From contig JXTB01000201.1 in NCBI GenBank assembly GCA_002914805.1, positions 345,391-409,390 on the forward strand: a DNA stretch of 64,000 nt, in the 5' to 3' direction. Positions within the stretch are counted from its first letter, which is position 1; every line of letters starts with the position of its first letter. Source of the stretch: Parasponia andersonii. Taxonomy: Eukaryota; Streptophyta; Magnoliopsida; Rosales; Cannabaceae. The translations under genes and the position numbers were made by a program. This document shows, piece after piece, positions 46,761 through 59,444 of this stretch. The notes under the pieces were generated by a model. That model was not told the origin of the DNA, ran no database searches, and was given only the letters and a program-made list of their open reading frames with translations.

Positions 46761-49700
46761 TACAGAAATTTCGTCCCGAAATTCAAAGTACAAGACATAA
46801 ATCAAAGTACAACCTCAAGTTGAAAGTTAAACAAATGAGGATACTTTTCATACATCTCGGTCTCAAGTTCCTAAGTAGCTTCTTCTTCTTTGTGGTATTC
46901 CCAAAGAACTTGGACAAGTGGTATCTCTCTATTGCGAAGTATCTTAAGTTCTCTCCTCAGTATTCGAACTGGTTACTCCTCATAAGTCACATTCTCTTAG
47001 ATAGGTACTTCTACATACTAGACAATGTGAGACGGGTTAGGTATGTACTTCCTGAGCATTGAAACATAGAATACATTATGTACTNGACCCAACTGTGGTG
47101 GTAGATCCAGACGATAAGCAACATGTCCAATTCTTTCAGTAATTTTGAATGGTCCAATGTACCTTAGAGCTAACTTCCCTTTAACTCCAAATCTTGTGAC
47201 TCCACGCATTGACGTAACTTTCAAGAATACGCTGTCACCAATGTCAAACTCTACCTCACATTTTGAGGTGTCAACATAGCTTTTCTGGTGACTTTGAATA
47301 ACCTTGAGTCTTTCTCTGATCTTGTTAACCTTCTCAGTAGTCTCTTGTACTAGCTCAGGCCTAAGAGTAACACGCTCCTCTACATCAGCCCAACACAAGG
47401 GTGATCTGTAGGGTCTCCCATATAGTACCTCATATGGAGCCATAACAAGACTAGTTTGGTAGTTGTTGTTGTAGGCAAACTCCACCAATGACAGGTGATC
47501 ATCCCAGCTTTCACCAAAATCTAGTATACATGAACGAAGCATGTCCTCTAGGATCTATATAGTCTTCTTAGATTGGCCATCTATCTGAGGAAGATAAGGT
47601 ATACTAAGATTCAGTTCTGTTCCCAAAGCTCTCTGCAAAGCTCTCCAGTACTTTTATGTAAATCTTGGATCTCTGTCAGAAACTATACTTAATGGTACCC
47701 TATGTAAGCGAACAATATTATCCATATAAAGACGACTAAGTCGAGTGAGTGAAAAGTCAATCCTGATCAGTATGAAGAGTGCGGTCTTTATCTTCTGATC
47801 AACTATCACCCAAACAATGACATTCTTTCTTTGAGTCTTTGGTAGGCCTATCACAAAATCTATGGTGATTTTATCCCATTTCCATTCGGGAATAGGTAAA
47901 GGCTGAAGTAGTCTAGCTGACCTCTGGTGTTCTGCCTTGACTTGCTGACAAGTCATACACTTAGCAACAAAAGTAGCTATCTCTCATTTCATACCTTTCC
48001 ACCAGTACTACCTCATCAAATCATGGTACATCTTAGTACTACCAGGATGTACTACGAACTTAGACTTGTGAGCCTCAGTCAGAATAGTTTCTCTAAGATA
48101 AGGGTCATTGGCTATAGCTAACTTTCCATTGAAAAGCACAAACCCTTCTTTATTGGTACTCCAACCATCCAACTGCTCACCATTCTGAAGTTGGTTCCAG
48201 ACTGCTCTCAATTCTTGATCTTGCCATTGACTTTGCTGTACTATCTAGAGAAGTGATGGTGTAGCTACAATATTACTAATACAAGTAGTTTTCTCATTTT
48301 CACTATACTCCATGTTGTAGTCACCAATAGTAACCGAATTCTTCCAATCTTCTAGTATCAACGAAGCAAACACACTATGAGACTTTCTACTCAAAGCATC
48401 AGCTACAACATTAGCCTTTCCAGGATGATACTGAAGTTCGAAGTCATAGTCCTCCATATACTCAACCCATCTTCTCTGTCTCAAGTTTAGGTCTCGCTGA
48501 GTGAATAGATACTTCAAACTCTTATGGTCAGAATAAATCTCAAACTTCACACCATATAGATAGCATCTCCATATCTTAAGAGCAAAGATCACAGTTGCTA
48601 ACTCTAGATCATGAGTGGGGTAATTCTTCTCATGTGGCTTCAACTGATGGGAAGCATAAGCTACTACCTTGCCATTCTGCATTAAGACACATCCCAATCC
48701 TGAACCAGAAGCATCAGTATACACGACATAAGGTTCTTTACTGTTAGGAACAGTAAGAACATATGCAGTTGTTAATCTCTTCTTCAATTCCATGAAAGCT
48801 ACTTCACAATCATCATCCTATACAAACTTGACATTCTTTCTCGTCAACTTTGTCAAAGACATTGCAATTCTCGAGAAATTCTTAACAAAGTGGCGGTAAT
48901 AATCTACTAGACCAAGAAAACTTCTTATCTCAGTTACATTCTTTGGTCTTTCCCATCCTAGAACATATTCTACCTTGGAAGGGTCAAAAAAAATTCCTTC
49001 ATGAGATATAACATGCCCCAAGAATTTCACTTCTGTCATCCAAAAGTCACATTTGGATCTCTTGGTATAAAGTTGATGATCCTCTTCTCGAGTTTTAGAA
49101 TAGATCAAGATATCATTGATGAAGACAACCACAAATCGATCCAAATAAGGTCTGAAAATTCTGTTCATAAGGTCCATGAACACTGCTAGAGCATTAGTTA
49201 GACCAAATGGCATAACTAGGAACTAAAAGTGACCGTGACGAGTCTTGAATGCAGTTTTCGGTATGTCTTCTTCCCTGATCTTCAACTGATGATAACTAGA
49301 TCGGAGATCAATCTTGGAAAATAATCTTGATCCACCCAGTTGATCAAACAGTTCATCAATTCTTAGCAAAAGATATTTGTTCTTTACTATTAGCTGATTC
49401 AGTTTTCTGTAATCCACACAAAGCCAAAACATTCCATCAGCTTTCTTGGAAAATAGGACAGGAGCACCCCATAGAGAGGTACTACTCCTAATGAATCCCT
49501 TTGATAAAAGATCATCTAGCTGACTTCTCAACTCAATTATTTCCGCTTGAGCCATGCGATAGGCTGGAATAGAAGTTGGCTGAGCCCCGGGAATCAAATC
49601 AATGCAGAATTTGATCACCCTATTAGGTGGTAGCCCCAGTAATTCCTTGGGAAAAACATCTGGAAACTCGCTAACCACTAATATCCAAGGGTACTGATCG

Positions 49701-51432
49701 GCTGTTCCCATCTCACCATCGATGGCTAATAAATTCCCATAGCACTCTAGCTTCTTCCTTCCACCTATGCATGCTTTTAGAATAGGACTCGGTTTCAAAG
49801 GATTCAAGTGAGCTTGGTAAACAACAGGATGCCTATCCTTTGGAAAGAGAGTCACTTTCTTATTGAAATAGTCAACAATTGCTCGGTAGTTAGATAGCCA
49901 ATCCATACCGAGAATCACATCAAATTGTTGCAAAGGTAACACAACTAAATCTGCTAGTAGCTTCCTATCATTAATCACAATAAGACAACCATGACAGATA
50001 GTAGAAACATCGGTAACTCTACCCATAGGTGTTCCCAAAGTCAATACATGGTCTAGTATAGAACATTCCAATCCCAACATTTGAGAAAACAACATGGAGA
50101 TGAAAGAATAGGAAGCACCGGTATCAAGTAAGACATGAGCCCAAGAATGAGAAATAAGAATCATACCATCAACAACACCTCTGTCAGTGTGGTCCTGAGT
50201 CTTATCTGCCTCTCCAACTGCATAGGCTTGACCAGAACCTTTTCCTTTTCCCTTGTTTTGTCTTCCTTGACCTGGGCGACTGTTACTAGTTCCTGGACCG
50301 TATTGGCATATCCACGCCCTCCTTGGTTTCTAGAACTTTATGAAGTCTAGAAATTCTGAGTATAGCCTTGGTTGTAAACTGAACCTTGTGGCTTATACTG
50401 ATGCTGGTATTAAGAACCATCAGGTTGCTGATAAGGAGTGAAAATGAATGCCTGAGACTGGGTATGAGATTGCATTAGTCTCGTCTGACTGCCCTGAAAA
50501 GGAACTGAGACACTCTGACTTCCCTGTGATCCTCCTTGAGATAATGGAGATCCCTGTTGATGGTAGGGGCAAGCTTTCTTCTAGTGGCCTTGCTGTCCAT
50601 AATTAAAGCATCCATAAGGTCCATAGCGACTTTTCCCTGAAGAGCCACTACTGTTACTACTTCCACTGATCTGAGAATTTTGCCCTTGCCATTGCCCTTG
50701 GCTTTTCTTCTTTATTTTCCTCTCATTACCCTTGTTTCTTAAATAATCTCTCGTTGTTAACTGATCATTAAGAAAAGCCTCAGCTTTTTGGGCTGCAGCA
50801 ACTAAGTCAACCAGATTGCTGAAGGGTTGGGTCACAACCTTCTCTAAGATGGCTAGTCTCAAAGCCTCCATAAACTTGACAATCTAGAAGGTAGGGTCCG
50901 TTTTGGGTGCATAAGCATATTGTGCCAACTCCATAAACCGCACATAATACTCATTCACTGTCATGTCACCCTGTTTGAGCCGTTCATCCTCTCTAATCAT
51001 AGTAGCTCTATGACTAGCATTAGCATAGTGACTCCTGAATAATCCTTCAAAGGCTTCCCAAGTCATGTTAGTCATGTCCTAGGTCAACTTAACTGTCTCC
51101 CACCAATTAATAGCTCCATCAGTCAGCTTATAAGTGGTAAATATTACTTGGAACTCTGTTGGCGTCCCAATAGTTATGAAGGTCCTCTTGACATCTTTAA
51201 GCCATCTCTCAGCTGAGGTGGGATCAGGTCTCCCATCGAATGATGGTGGATTGAGCTTCATGAAGTCCTTGAAGAAACTAGCCTGATGAGCTTCAGGGTT
51301 TCGTTCCGTCCTCAGACCCGATAATGCTCGTAAAGCATTATATAAGTCGGCCAGAGGGTCAGGGGTTTGCTGTTACGGTGGAGGTGTTTCAGCTCTAGGC
51401 TTTTGCCTCAGTATTCTTCTCCTTGGAGGCAT
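46761..51432 (-). mobile_element. Gag-pol body of the gypsy element, broken
   Basis: Read leftward, the domains are gag with a CCHC knuckle (about 51432-50560), aspartic protease with a D-T-G-A-S motif (about 50140-49800), reverse transcriptase (about 49560-48900), RNase H with Y-T-D-A-S-G-S-G (about 48730-48370), integrase with zinc-binding and catalytic parts (about 48200-47650), and a C-terminal region with chromodomain-like sequence (about 47540-46780). This is the Ty3/gypsy order (integrase last). It is broken in about ten places by eye. One unknown base lies at 47085. Confidence 0.9.
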
Positions 51433-51549
51433 TATAGTTCTGTATTCATATGCTAAAGTGTTAGCGAGATAGTGATGCAATTACTTTTAAAAAAAAGAAT
51501 AAGTCACAATCTAGTCTAATGGTGTCATATCCGAGATAATTAAACCTCT

Positions 51550-51561
51550 GCTCTGATACCA
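51550..51561 (-). promoter_or_regulatory. Primer binding site (initiator tRNA-Met)
   Basis: The plus strand reads GCTCTGATACCA, the complement of TGGTATCAGAGC, nine bases inside the middle LTR (51571). This is the standard site for tRNA-iMet priming in plant LTR elements. Confidence 0.88.
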
Positions 51562-51570
51562 AAAATCTTC

Positions 51571-53448
51571 TATCATAACCCAAACCCTGAGCCAGTGGCA
51601 GAAAAGGAATTTCATAAGTGGAAATTCATAATTTATATTAGAAAATTCTAGAAAGACGACAACTAGTTTACAAAAATAGTTCAAATTTTAAATTCCCACA
51701 GTTTGTGATCACCATTAGACATAAACTGTTAATAATAGTAATAAAACATTAATATGCATCACATCATCATCACCAGTGGGCATCATAGATAATATAGACT
51801 AAATCCAAAGTATGAGGCTTAAATATTATTACAAGTCCAAGGTGAGTATCTAAGTAATTACCAACCACAAACGAGGGTAAATTTCTTCTTGGATTACTCC
51901 GCCCCAGAGTTTCCCAAATCGCACTGTAAATCACCTGAAAAGGGAAAAAAAGGGGGTGAAAATTCGCATGCTCAGTAGGAATTTCAATTACCCTTTTTGA
52001 TATGAATGCAACTTTCCAAAATCTAGTTATAAAATAAGTTCGCAAAGTAATAAAAAATCATAAGAAATCATGTTCATCGTTGTACATATCATAAATCAAC
52101 CAAGTACAAGTATATACATGAGCTCTCATCCTTTCACCACGGTCCTGTAATATCTCTGTAACAGAGATACTTAACATTCTGACACTAACCGGAGGTATGT
52201 CAGCAAATCCTGCGCAGGGGCCTAGGTCTCTCACCTAGTACTGTAGCAACTCGCCAGTTATCTAAATACCATGGCACTAAAATAGAACTCAAGTACGTAA
52301 TCCTATGGTAGGTACAATATGTCATAGAGTGTGTCATACCCATGCATCAAGTATTTTAAGAAATCATGCTTTAATACTCATTTGGTATTATTTTGGGATT
52401 TATAGAAAATTAGGCAGCATAACAGCTGTATTTTCCCAAAACCAAAATTTTAAACCTGCATAAAAACCATGCAATCTAATCCCAGAACAATCCAATATAT
52501 CTCAACAGTTCACAAATTTATCAAATATCCAATCAAACCATTCAATTTCATAAAAATCGACATTTTCAAGAAATAAGTCATAATGCAAATTTTAAATCAA
52601 AATAAGTATAAAACTTGGTAATTGAACTCCTACCTCACTAGAATAGTGATATCATGCTAATGGGTCCTCAAGGTGCCATTGAACGATCGCTCGGAGAGTC
52701 GGGAACAAATTCCAAGCCCTCGATCGCTCAGTTGTGAAAAATCAACTCCTCAACGGAGCTTGGAATCAACAAACAAACCTCTTTATCGAACTCTTAGCAT
52801 CCAAAATAGCTAAATTAGATATATGATTCGATCAGTTCGGGCCCAGGCCGATACCGGACCGGTGTCACACAAAACGAGACAAAATCTAAGTCGTTAGATA
52901 CGATTTTTCGTGCCGATCACCAAATATAGTCAATATATATATCAAACTTCACCATTTTCCGAGTACATTCCAAAAATGACAACAAAAACGAAATCTAAAT
53001 GTCGGATCAAAAGTCGAACCTGAGCTCAAAATTACGCAAAAATAGCAACTTTTAATATGGAAAAAATGGGATCATGATATATATACCTGGAGAAAGCCCA
53101 CGACGTGAGGATTCGATCGCCGCTGGTTTCACAGCTTTTGTTGCCAGAATTCGTGCTAGCGAGCGACGGAGCTTCGCTCCCTCCCACTACAACGCGGTGC
53201 TCCTGTGGCCTTAGAGCTTCAGCAATCAGCTCGGCTGGGTGGCGCGCGTCGTCTGGGTGCGGCGGCGGGGAGCGACGAGGGCTGGCGGTGGCTGGTTCCC
53301 TTGGCCGTGCGTGAGAGAGATGAGAGGCAGAGAGTGAGAGAGAGAGGAGTGTGGACGAGAGAGTGAGGGAGAAGAAAAGAAAAGAATTTTTTTTTTTAAA
53401 ATTTTGGTCAAAAGACCCTTTTGTCCTTATTAAAGACGAGATTTTACA
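51571..53448 (-). repeat. Gypsy LTR, middle copy shared by two bodies
   Basis: It aligns with the left LTR end to end. To its left lies the primer site of the main body; to its right lies the polypurine tract of the partial second body. It therefore acts as 5' LTR for one and 3' LTR for the other. Confidence 0.9.
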
Positions 53449-54865
53449 TTCTCCCCTCCTTACAGAAATTTCGTCCCGAAATTCAAAGTACAAGACATAA
53501 ATCAATGTACAACCTCAAGTTAAAAGTTAAACAAATGAAGATACTTTTCATACATCTTGGTCTCAAGTTCCCAAGTAGCTTCTTCTTCTTTGTGGTATTC
53601 CCAAAGAACTTTGACAAGCGGTATCTCTCTATTACGAAGCACCTTGAGTTCTCTCCCCAGTATTCGAACTGGTTGCTCCTCATAAGTCACATTCTCTTGG
53701 ATAGGTACTTCTACATACCAGACAACGTGAGATGGGTCAGGTATGTACTTCCTGAGCATTGAAACATAGAATACATTATGTACTCGACCCAACTGTGGTG
53801 GTAGATCCAGACGATAAGCAACATGTCCAATTCTTTCAGTAATTTTTAATGGTCCAATGTACCTTGGAGCTAACTTCCCTTTAACTCCAAATCTTATGAC
53901 TCCACGCATTGGCGTAATTTTCAAGAATACTCTGTCACCAATGTCAAACTCTACCTTGCGTCTTGAGGTGTCAGCTTAGCTTTTCTGGCGACTTTGAACA
54001 ACCTTGAGTCTTTTTCTGATCTTGTTAACCTTCTCAGTAGTCTCTTGTACTAGCTCAGGCCCAACAGTAACACGCTCCTCTGCATCAGCCCAACATAAGG
54101 GTGGTCTGCAGGGTCACCCTTATAATATCTTATATGGAGCCATAACAAGACTAGTTTGGTAGCTGTTGTTGTAGGCAAACTCCACCAATGACAGGTGATC
54201 ATCCCAGCTTCCACTAAAATCTGGTATACATAAACGAAGCATGTCCTCTAGGATCTGAATAGTCCTTTCAGATTGGCTATCTATCTGAGGATGATGAGCG
54301 GTACTAAGATTCAGTTCTATTCCCAAAGTTCTCTACAAAGCTCTCTAAAACTTTGATGTAAATCTTGGATCTCTGTCAGAAATTATGCTTGATGGTACCC
54401 CATGTAAGCGGACAATATTATCCACATAAAGACGACTAAGTCGGGTGAGTGAAAAGTCAATCCTGATCGATATGAAGTGTGCGGTTTTTGTCATCCGATC
54501 AACTATCACCCAAACAACATGATTCTTTCTTTGAGTCTTTGGTAGACCTATCCCAAAATACATGGTGATTTTATCCTATTTCCATTCCAGAATAGGTAAA
54601 GGCTGAAGTAGTCTAGCTAGCCTTTTGTGTTCTGCCTTAACTTGCTGACAAGTCATACACTTAGCCACAAAAGTAGCTACCTCTCGTTTCATACCTTTCC
54701 ACCTGTACTGCCTCTTCAAATCATGGTACATCTTAGTGCTACCAGGATGTACTACGAACTTAGACTTGTGAGCCTCAGTCAGAATAGTTTCTCTAAGATA
54801 AGGGTCATTGGCTATAGCTAGCCTTCCATTGAAAAGCACAAACCCTTCTTTATTGGTACTCCAAC
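53449..54865 (-). mobile_element. Second, partial gypsy body (integrase end), broken
   Basis: It corresponds closely to 46749-48165 of the main body: integrase zinc-binding and catalytic parts and the C-terminal chromodomain-like part. It ends directly against LTR sequence at 54866. Confidence 0.88.
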
Positions 54866-55524
54866 AGATCAGTTCAGGTCCGGGCCGACACCGGACTGGT
54901 GTCATGCAAAATGAGACAAAATCTAAGCCGTTAGACCTGGTTTTTCGTGCCGATCACCAAATATAGTCAATATATATATATATATATATATATCAAACTT
55001 CACCATTTTCCTAGTACATTCCAAAAATGACAACAAAAACGAAATCTAACGGTCGGACCAAAAGTCGAACCCGAGCTCAAAATTACACAAAAATAGAAAC
55101 TTTTAATCCAGGCAAAATGGGATCGTGATATATATATATATATATATATACCTATAGAAAGCCCACGATGAGAGGATTCGATCACCGCTAGTTTTGCGGC
55201 TTTTTGTCGCCGAAATTCGCACCGGTGAGCGGCGGAAGCACAGCAGAGCTTCGCTCCCTCCCGTGGCAACGCGGCGCTTCGGTGGCCTCGGAGCTTCAAC
55301 AGTCAACTCTGCTGGGTTGCGCACGTCGTCGGGGTATGGCAGCAGGGCGTAACAAGGGTCGATTGCGGCTGGTTCCCTTGGTCGTGCATGAGAGAGATGA
55401 GTGGCAGAGAGTGAGAGAGAGAGGGGTGCGGACGAGAGAGTGAGGGAGAAGAAAAGAAAATAATTTTTTCTTTTTAATTTTGGTCAAAAGACCCATTTGC
55501 CCTTGTTAAAAATGAGATTTTACA
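54866..55524 (-). repeat. Gypsy LTR, right copy, partial
   Basis: It corresponds to about 46110-46748 of the left LTR, including the (TA)n tract (54970-54994) and the GC-rich block, and ends ATTTTACA just before the CAAGA flank. A second (TA)n tract at about 55127-55151 is expanded compared with the other copies. Confidence 0.88.
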
Positions 55525-55885
55525 CAAGATGATAATAAAATACAAATATATTTGGAAAAGTGGCAAACTTTTTTCATAATAAAGTACAGGTACATGGACA
55601 AAAAAGTTAGTGTTAGGATAATAGTAAGTATTTAGGATGCTATAGGTAAATGACAATGTTAACACTAATTAATAATATAAATGGAATAAAGAGGAGAAGA
55701 CAGTCACAAGCCACAAAGCAAGAAGAAATAGGCACATGAGATCTCAAACAAATCGAGGAGGATTCAAATTTGCACAAAAAGTACCCATGACAATCTAAAT
55801 AATCATAGAATTTGTAGGGAAAGTAAATGCAAAGAGTAACTATATATACAAATGATAGACATGATCAATATTCAACATTACCTAA
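55525..55885. other. Short AT-rich host flank, no gene recognised
   Basis: It begins with the right-hand CAAGA target duplication. The rest has no recognisable coding content or repeat. Confidence 0.5.
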
Positions 55886-56039
55886 TTTTTTTTTTAAAAG
55901 TGGAGTTTAATTAATGATCACCACTTACTATAAATTTAAAAGAAAATAACACATACACACACACACACACTCTACCAAGGTTTGAACCCCTGTCCCTTCC
56001 AAACTCACACACCATTTGGGTAATTCATTGAGCTATGAC
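55886..56039 (-). mobile_element. tRNA-derived SINE
   Basis: On the minus strand it starts GTCATAGCTCAATGA (RNA polymerase III A box TAGCTCAATGA) and about 40 nt later has GGGTTCAAACC (B box, 55979-55989). A TG-rich stretch (CA repeat on the plus strand) follows. The 3' end is marked by a T run at about 55886-55895 on the plus strand. Head and box spacing fit plant tRNA-related SINEs. Confidence 0.7.
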
Positions 56040-56101
56040 AAACTTGTAAATAAGCATTTTCGGATTAAAATAAACAAAATATCTAAAATTTTAAATTAAG
56101 G

Positions 56102-59100
56102 TGCTACAGTTGCTGAAATTACATAAAAGGGCTTGAAGAACTTCATCTTCTTCATTGAAGGACCTGAGAAAGGGAGAGAAGAAACTCAGCACGCTACCAC
56201 CTCACCACCCCACTGCCGGACCTACATCCCTACCCGGGCTCCTCCCTAGTCGCCGACGGACAAGAATTGGTCATTTCTGCTGTGAAACATTGCTAGAAAT
56301 TATAGATCGACTCTGTTGAAAATTCCAGCCACCTATTAGATTTTTGGCAACCATAGCTCCATCGGACCTCCGCTTGACTCACCTCCGGTATCATTGACTC
56401 GTCTCGTCGTCGTTGCCATTTCTCGACCACTTTCGGTTGTTAACTCACCTTTGATAAGATTTTCACTATTTTGGCTATTTTTACCAAAGTTTATAAAAAG
56501 TGATATTTTTGTAATTATCTAGGTTATGTAATTAATTTACCTGAGGTAAATGTATAAGGTGAAATAAGGTTAAAAACTATAAATAATTACGGTTAGTAAA
56601 AGTAAAAAAAGTGTAGTAAATCTTAATTAGAAAAAGAGGATATTCTCTAAATATTTACAAAAGTGGTATTATTGTAATTTTTGAATTTTTGAGCTTAATT
56701 AATGTTCGGGAACTCCAAAATGAATTTTGATTTCGAATTTTGACTCAGCAAGGTCGAGAGATTAATTTTGATATAAAATATCACTATGTTTCGAAGTGAA
56801 ACAAAAATTAGAATTTTGTGACTCAAAATTGTACCGTTTTGCGTGCTATGAGCTAGTATATGTCTAACATAGTATTTTTAGGTATTTTGAATTCAGTAGT
56901 GACCTCTATTTCTTCATTTGAGGTTTCAAAAGAAAGGTTATTTTTTCAAGTAGACTTACTAGGATCTTGAAATTGGCATTCGAACACCTGAGTGGCCAAC
57001 GGGGTATACTTCGAGTGCCATTAGCCTGGTATTACTACCATATGGAGGTAGTGGTACGATTACCTAATTTTGTATCTATTTTGAATTTTAATTGCATTAA
57101 AATTTGTTTATGAAAATTAGTAATTTTTCGATGGTTTAATTAGTGGTTAAAAATTGGTGGATTATACTGAGATTGGACTGTATGGCTTTTTGTACATATT
57201 TTTATATTGTGATTATGGGGTAAAATATCAGTGTGCTACTCATATACAGCAAATCCCAGAATAATGCCAAGTTGGATTTTGAAAGCATGATTTGATTATT
57301 GGATACATGGTTGTAGTGAACTACTACATATTGTACATACTGTAGGATCACACATTTGAGTTCCATTATAGGATCGTGATATTTTAGATCGCTAGCGAGT
57401 TGCTGCAGTGCTAGGTGAGAGACCTAGGCCTATACACAGATTTTTGCTAATATATCTACGGGCAGTGTCAGGATGTTGGGTACCTCTACTACAGAGGCAT
57501 TACATGGTCGTGATGAGAGGATGAGAGCTCACTTATTTACTTGTAAATATATGATATGTGTAATGAGATGGTTTTTAGATTTGATTTTGAATATATGATT
57601 ATTTTGAATACCAATGATTTATAAACTTGATTTATAAATGGATTAAAGGTACTAATGATGCAGGTTTGAGAAATTGCATCCATCCAAAGGTAATTGAATT
57701 CCTATTGAGAATGTGAATACTTACCCTTTGCGTTTCCCTTTTCAGGTAATGTTCAGTATAATTTTGGAGATTCGGGACCAGAATAGTGAGGAGCTAGTTA
57801 CCTTACTGGGAATTGGTAACTAAGTAAAATATTTTTGTTTATTTGACTTGACTTGTAATAAAATACTTAAGGGCCTATTTCACGGACTCGGTCTGTATAA
57901 TTCTTGTGCTGGATTATGAGACTGTTGATAATAATGCTTGGTTTGTTTTAATAAATTTCATTAACAATCTACATCTAATGGTGATCACAAAACTGTGGAA
58001 ATTTTACTTCTAAAATTATTTTTATAAATTTTTCAAAAATAACTTTTGAATTTCCACCTATGAAATTTCCTTTTTTCCACAAGCACGAAGTTTGGGTTGT
58101 GATAGAAAATTTTAGTATCAAAGCAGATGTTTATCTGCCTAGGATGTGATACCATTAGATTAGATTGTAACTAGCTTTCATAATTTTTTTTTAATTCAAC
58201 ATTGTTGTCTCACTAACACTTTGACATATTTATACAGATTAGTAAGATGCATTTACAAAGAAGAGTACCGAAGCAAGAGCCAAGAGCTGATACTTTTCCA
58301 CTACAACAAGAAATTTCTAATCCTCTAGTAGATCCTTATGAGGCTTTGTGGGAAATACTGGGACTAAGAGTTCAACAAGATCCTAAGGCTCGAAAAGTCA
58401 TCTTTTTTAAAGATTTTATCAAGTTGAGTCCACCTATTTTCAACGGTAAACTGGATCCCACTATAGTTAATAAATGACTCAGAGATATTAAGATCTTTAT
58501 AACCATCGGGACACTTGTATAGTTTTGAGTAATTTTCATAGCTAATAAATTGTCGGATGGTGTAGCTAATTGGTGAGAAACTATCAAACTATCATGAGAA
58601 GAGTCCAGTATGACATAGGATGTCTTTGAAGGACTATTCAGAGACTATTATATGCTAATGCTAGTCATAGATATGCTATAATTAGATAGTATGAACGAAT
58701 TAAGTAGAGTGACTTGACAGTGAATGAGTACTATATTCGGTTTATAGAATTAGCATAATATGCTTATGCACTGGGGATCCAGATTGTTAGGTTCATTAAA
58801 GCTTTGAGGCCAGTTATTCTTGAGAAGATTGTGAGTTAGCATTTTGACAAACTAGTTGATATTGTTGCTGTGGCATAGGAAGCAGAAGCCTTTATTGATG
58901 ACAAGTCAATTTTGAGGGAACGGTCGAGGAACAGAGGTAATGACTGAAAGGTTAACAGAGGAAACCAAGGGTAGTTACAATCGCAGAATTCTCAGAGTAG
59001 CAGTTTTTCTAGAAAAGGTTGGTTTGGATTTACAGAAGCTTTCACTACAGCCAGCAGGGCCATAAGAAGAAGTTTTATCCATTCCACCAATAGAAGCCAA

Positions 59101-59440
59101 CTTTATCTCAAGATAGGCTACAGGGGAGCTAGAGTGCACCTATACCTTTATAGGGCAACCAGATAAGACTAACCCAGAACTAGTCTCAGGCATTCAACTA
59201 TTTCCTTTTCTAGTAGTCTTTTGGCTCCAAGTACCAATGTCAGTACTGGCCACAAGGTTTAGGCTACACTCAGAATTTTCAGACTCCGCAAGCTTCTGGT
59301 AAGCAAAGAGAATGTAGATATAGTAGCACCGGTCTAGGAGCTAGTAGTAGCTGACTCAGCCAAGGTAGATGGAACAAAGAGAAAGAGAAAGTTTCTAGTC
59401 AAGCGTTTGCTATCACCAGAATGGAAGATGTGGTGGTATT
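56102..59440 (+). mobile_element. Related Ty3/gypsy fragment (LTR plus gag region), broken and old
   Basis: This fossil is in plus orientation. The LTR (about 56102-58104) matches the opposite-strand LTRs at 44823 and 51571 in diverged form (CTAGCGAGTTGCTGCAG, GAGAGACCTAGG, GATGAGAGGATGAGAGCTC) and ends TTTGGGTTGTGATA. A degraded tRNA-Met primer site follows (about 58112-58125). A gag-like region starts at ATG 58247 and fades into protease-like remains by about 59440. It has many breaks and the LTR start is approximate. It looks clearly older than the neighbouring gypsy complex. Confidence 0.78.
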
Positions 59441-59444
59441 CATT

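Larger units (their letters stand above)
44823..55524 (-). mobile_element. Ty3/gypsy complex: LTR-body-LTR-partial body-partial LTR, broken
   Basis: This minus-strand fossil is of the chromovirus kind (Del/Tekay-like by its integrase C-terminus) and is flanked on both sides by CAAGA (44818-44822 and 55525-55529). Parts: LTR 44823-46748, body 46749-51570, LTR 51571-53448, partial body 53449-54865, partial LTR 54866-55524. One outer target duplication encloses three LTR copies. The two full LTRs differ by about 7% over the stretch compared by eye, which at usual plant rates suggests a few million years. The coding body is broken in about ten places. Confidence 0.9.

Noticed and set aside
46301-46805. 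Arginine/proline-rich frames on both strands
   Set aside because: They lie in the GC-rich block of the gypsy LTR and recur at 53032-53505 and 55103-55443; base composition of the LTR explains them.
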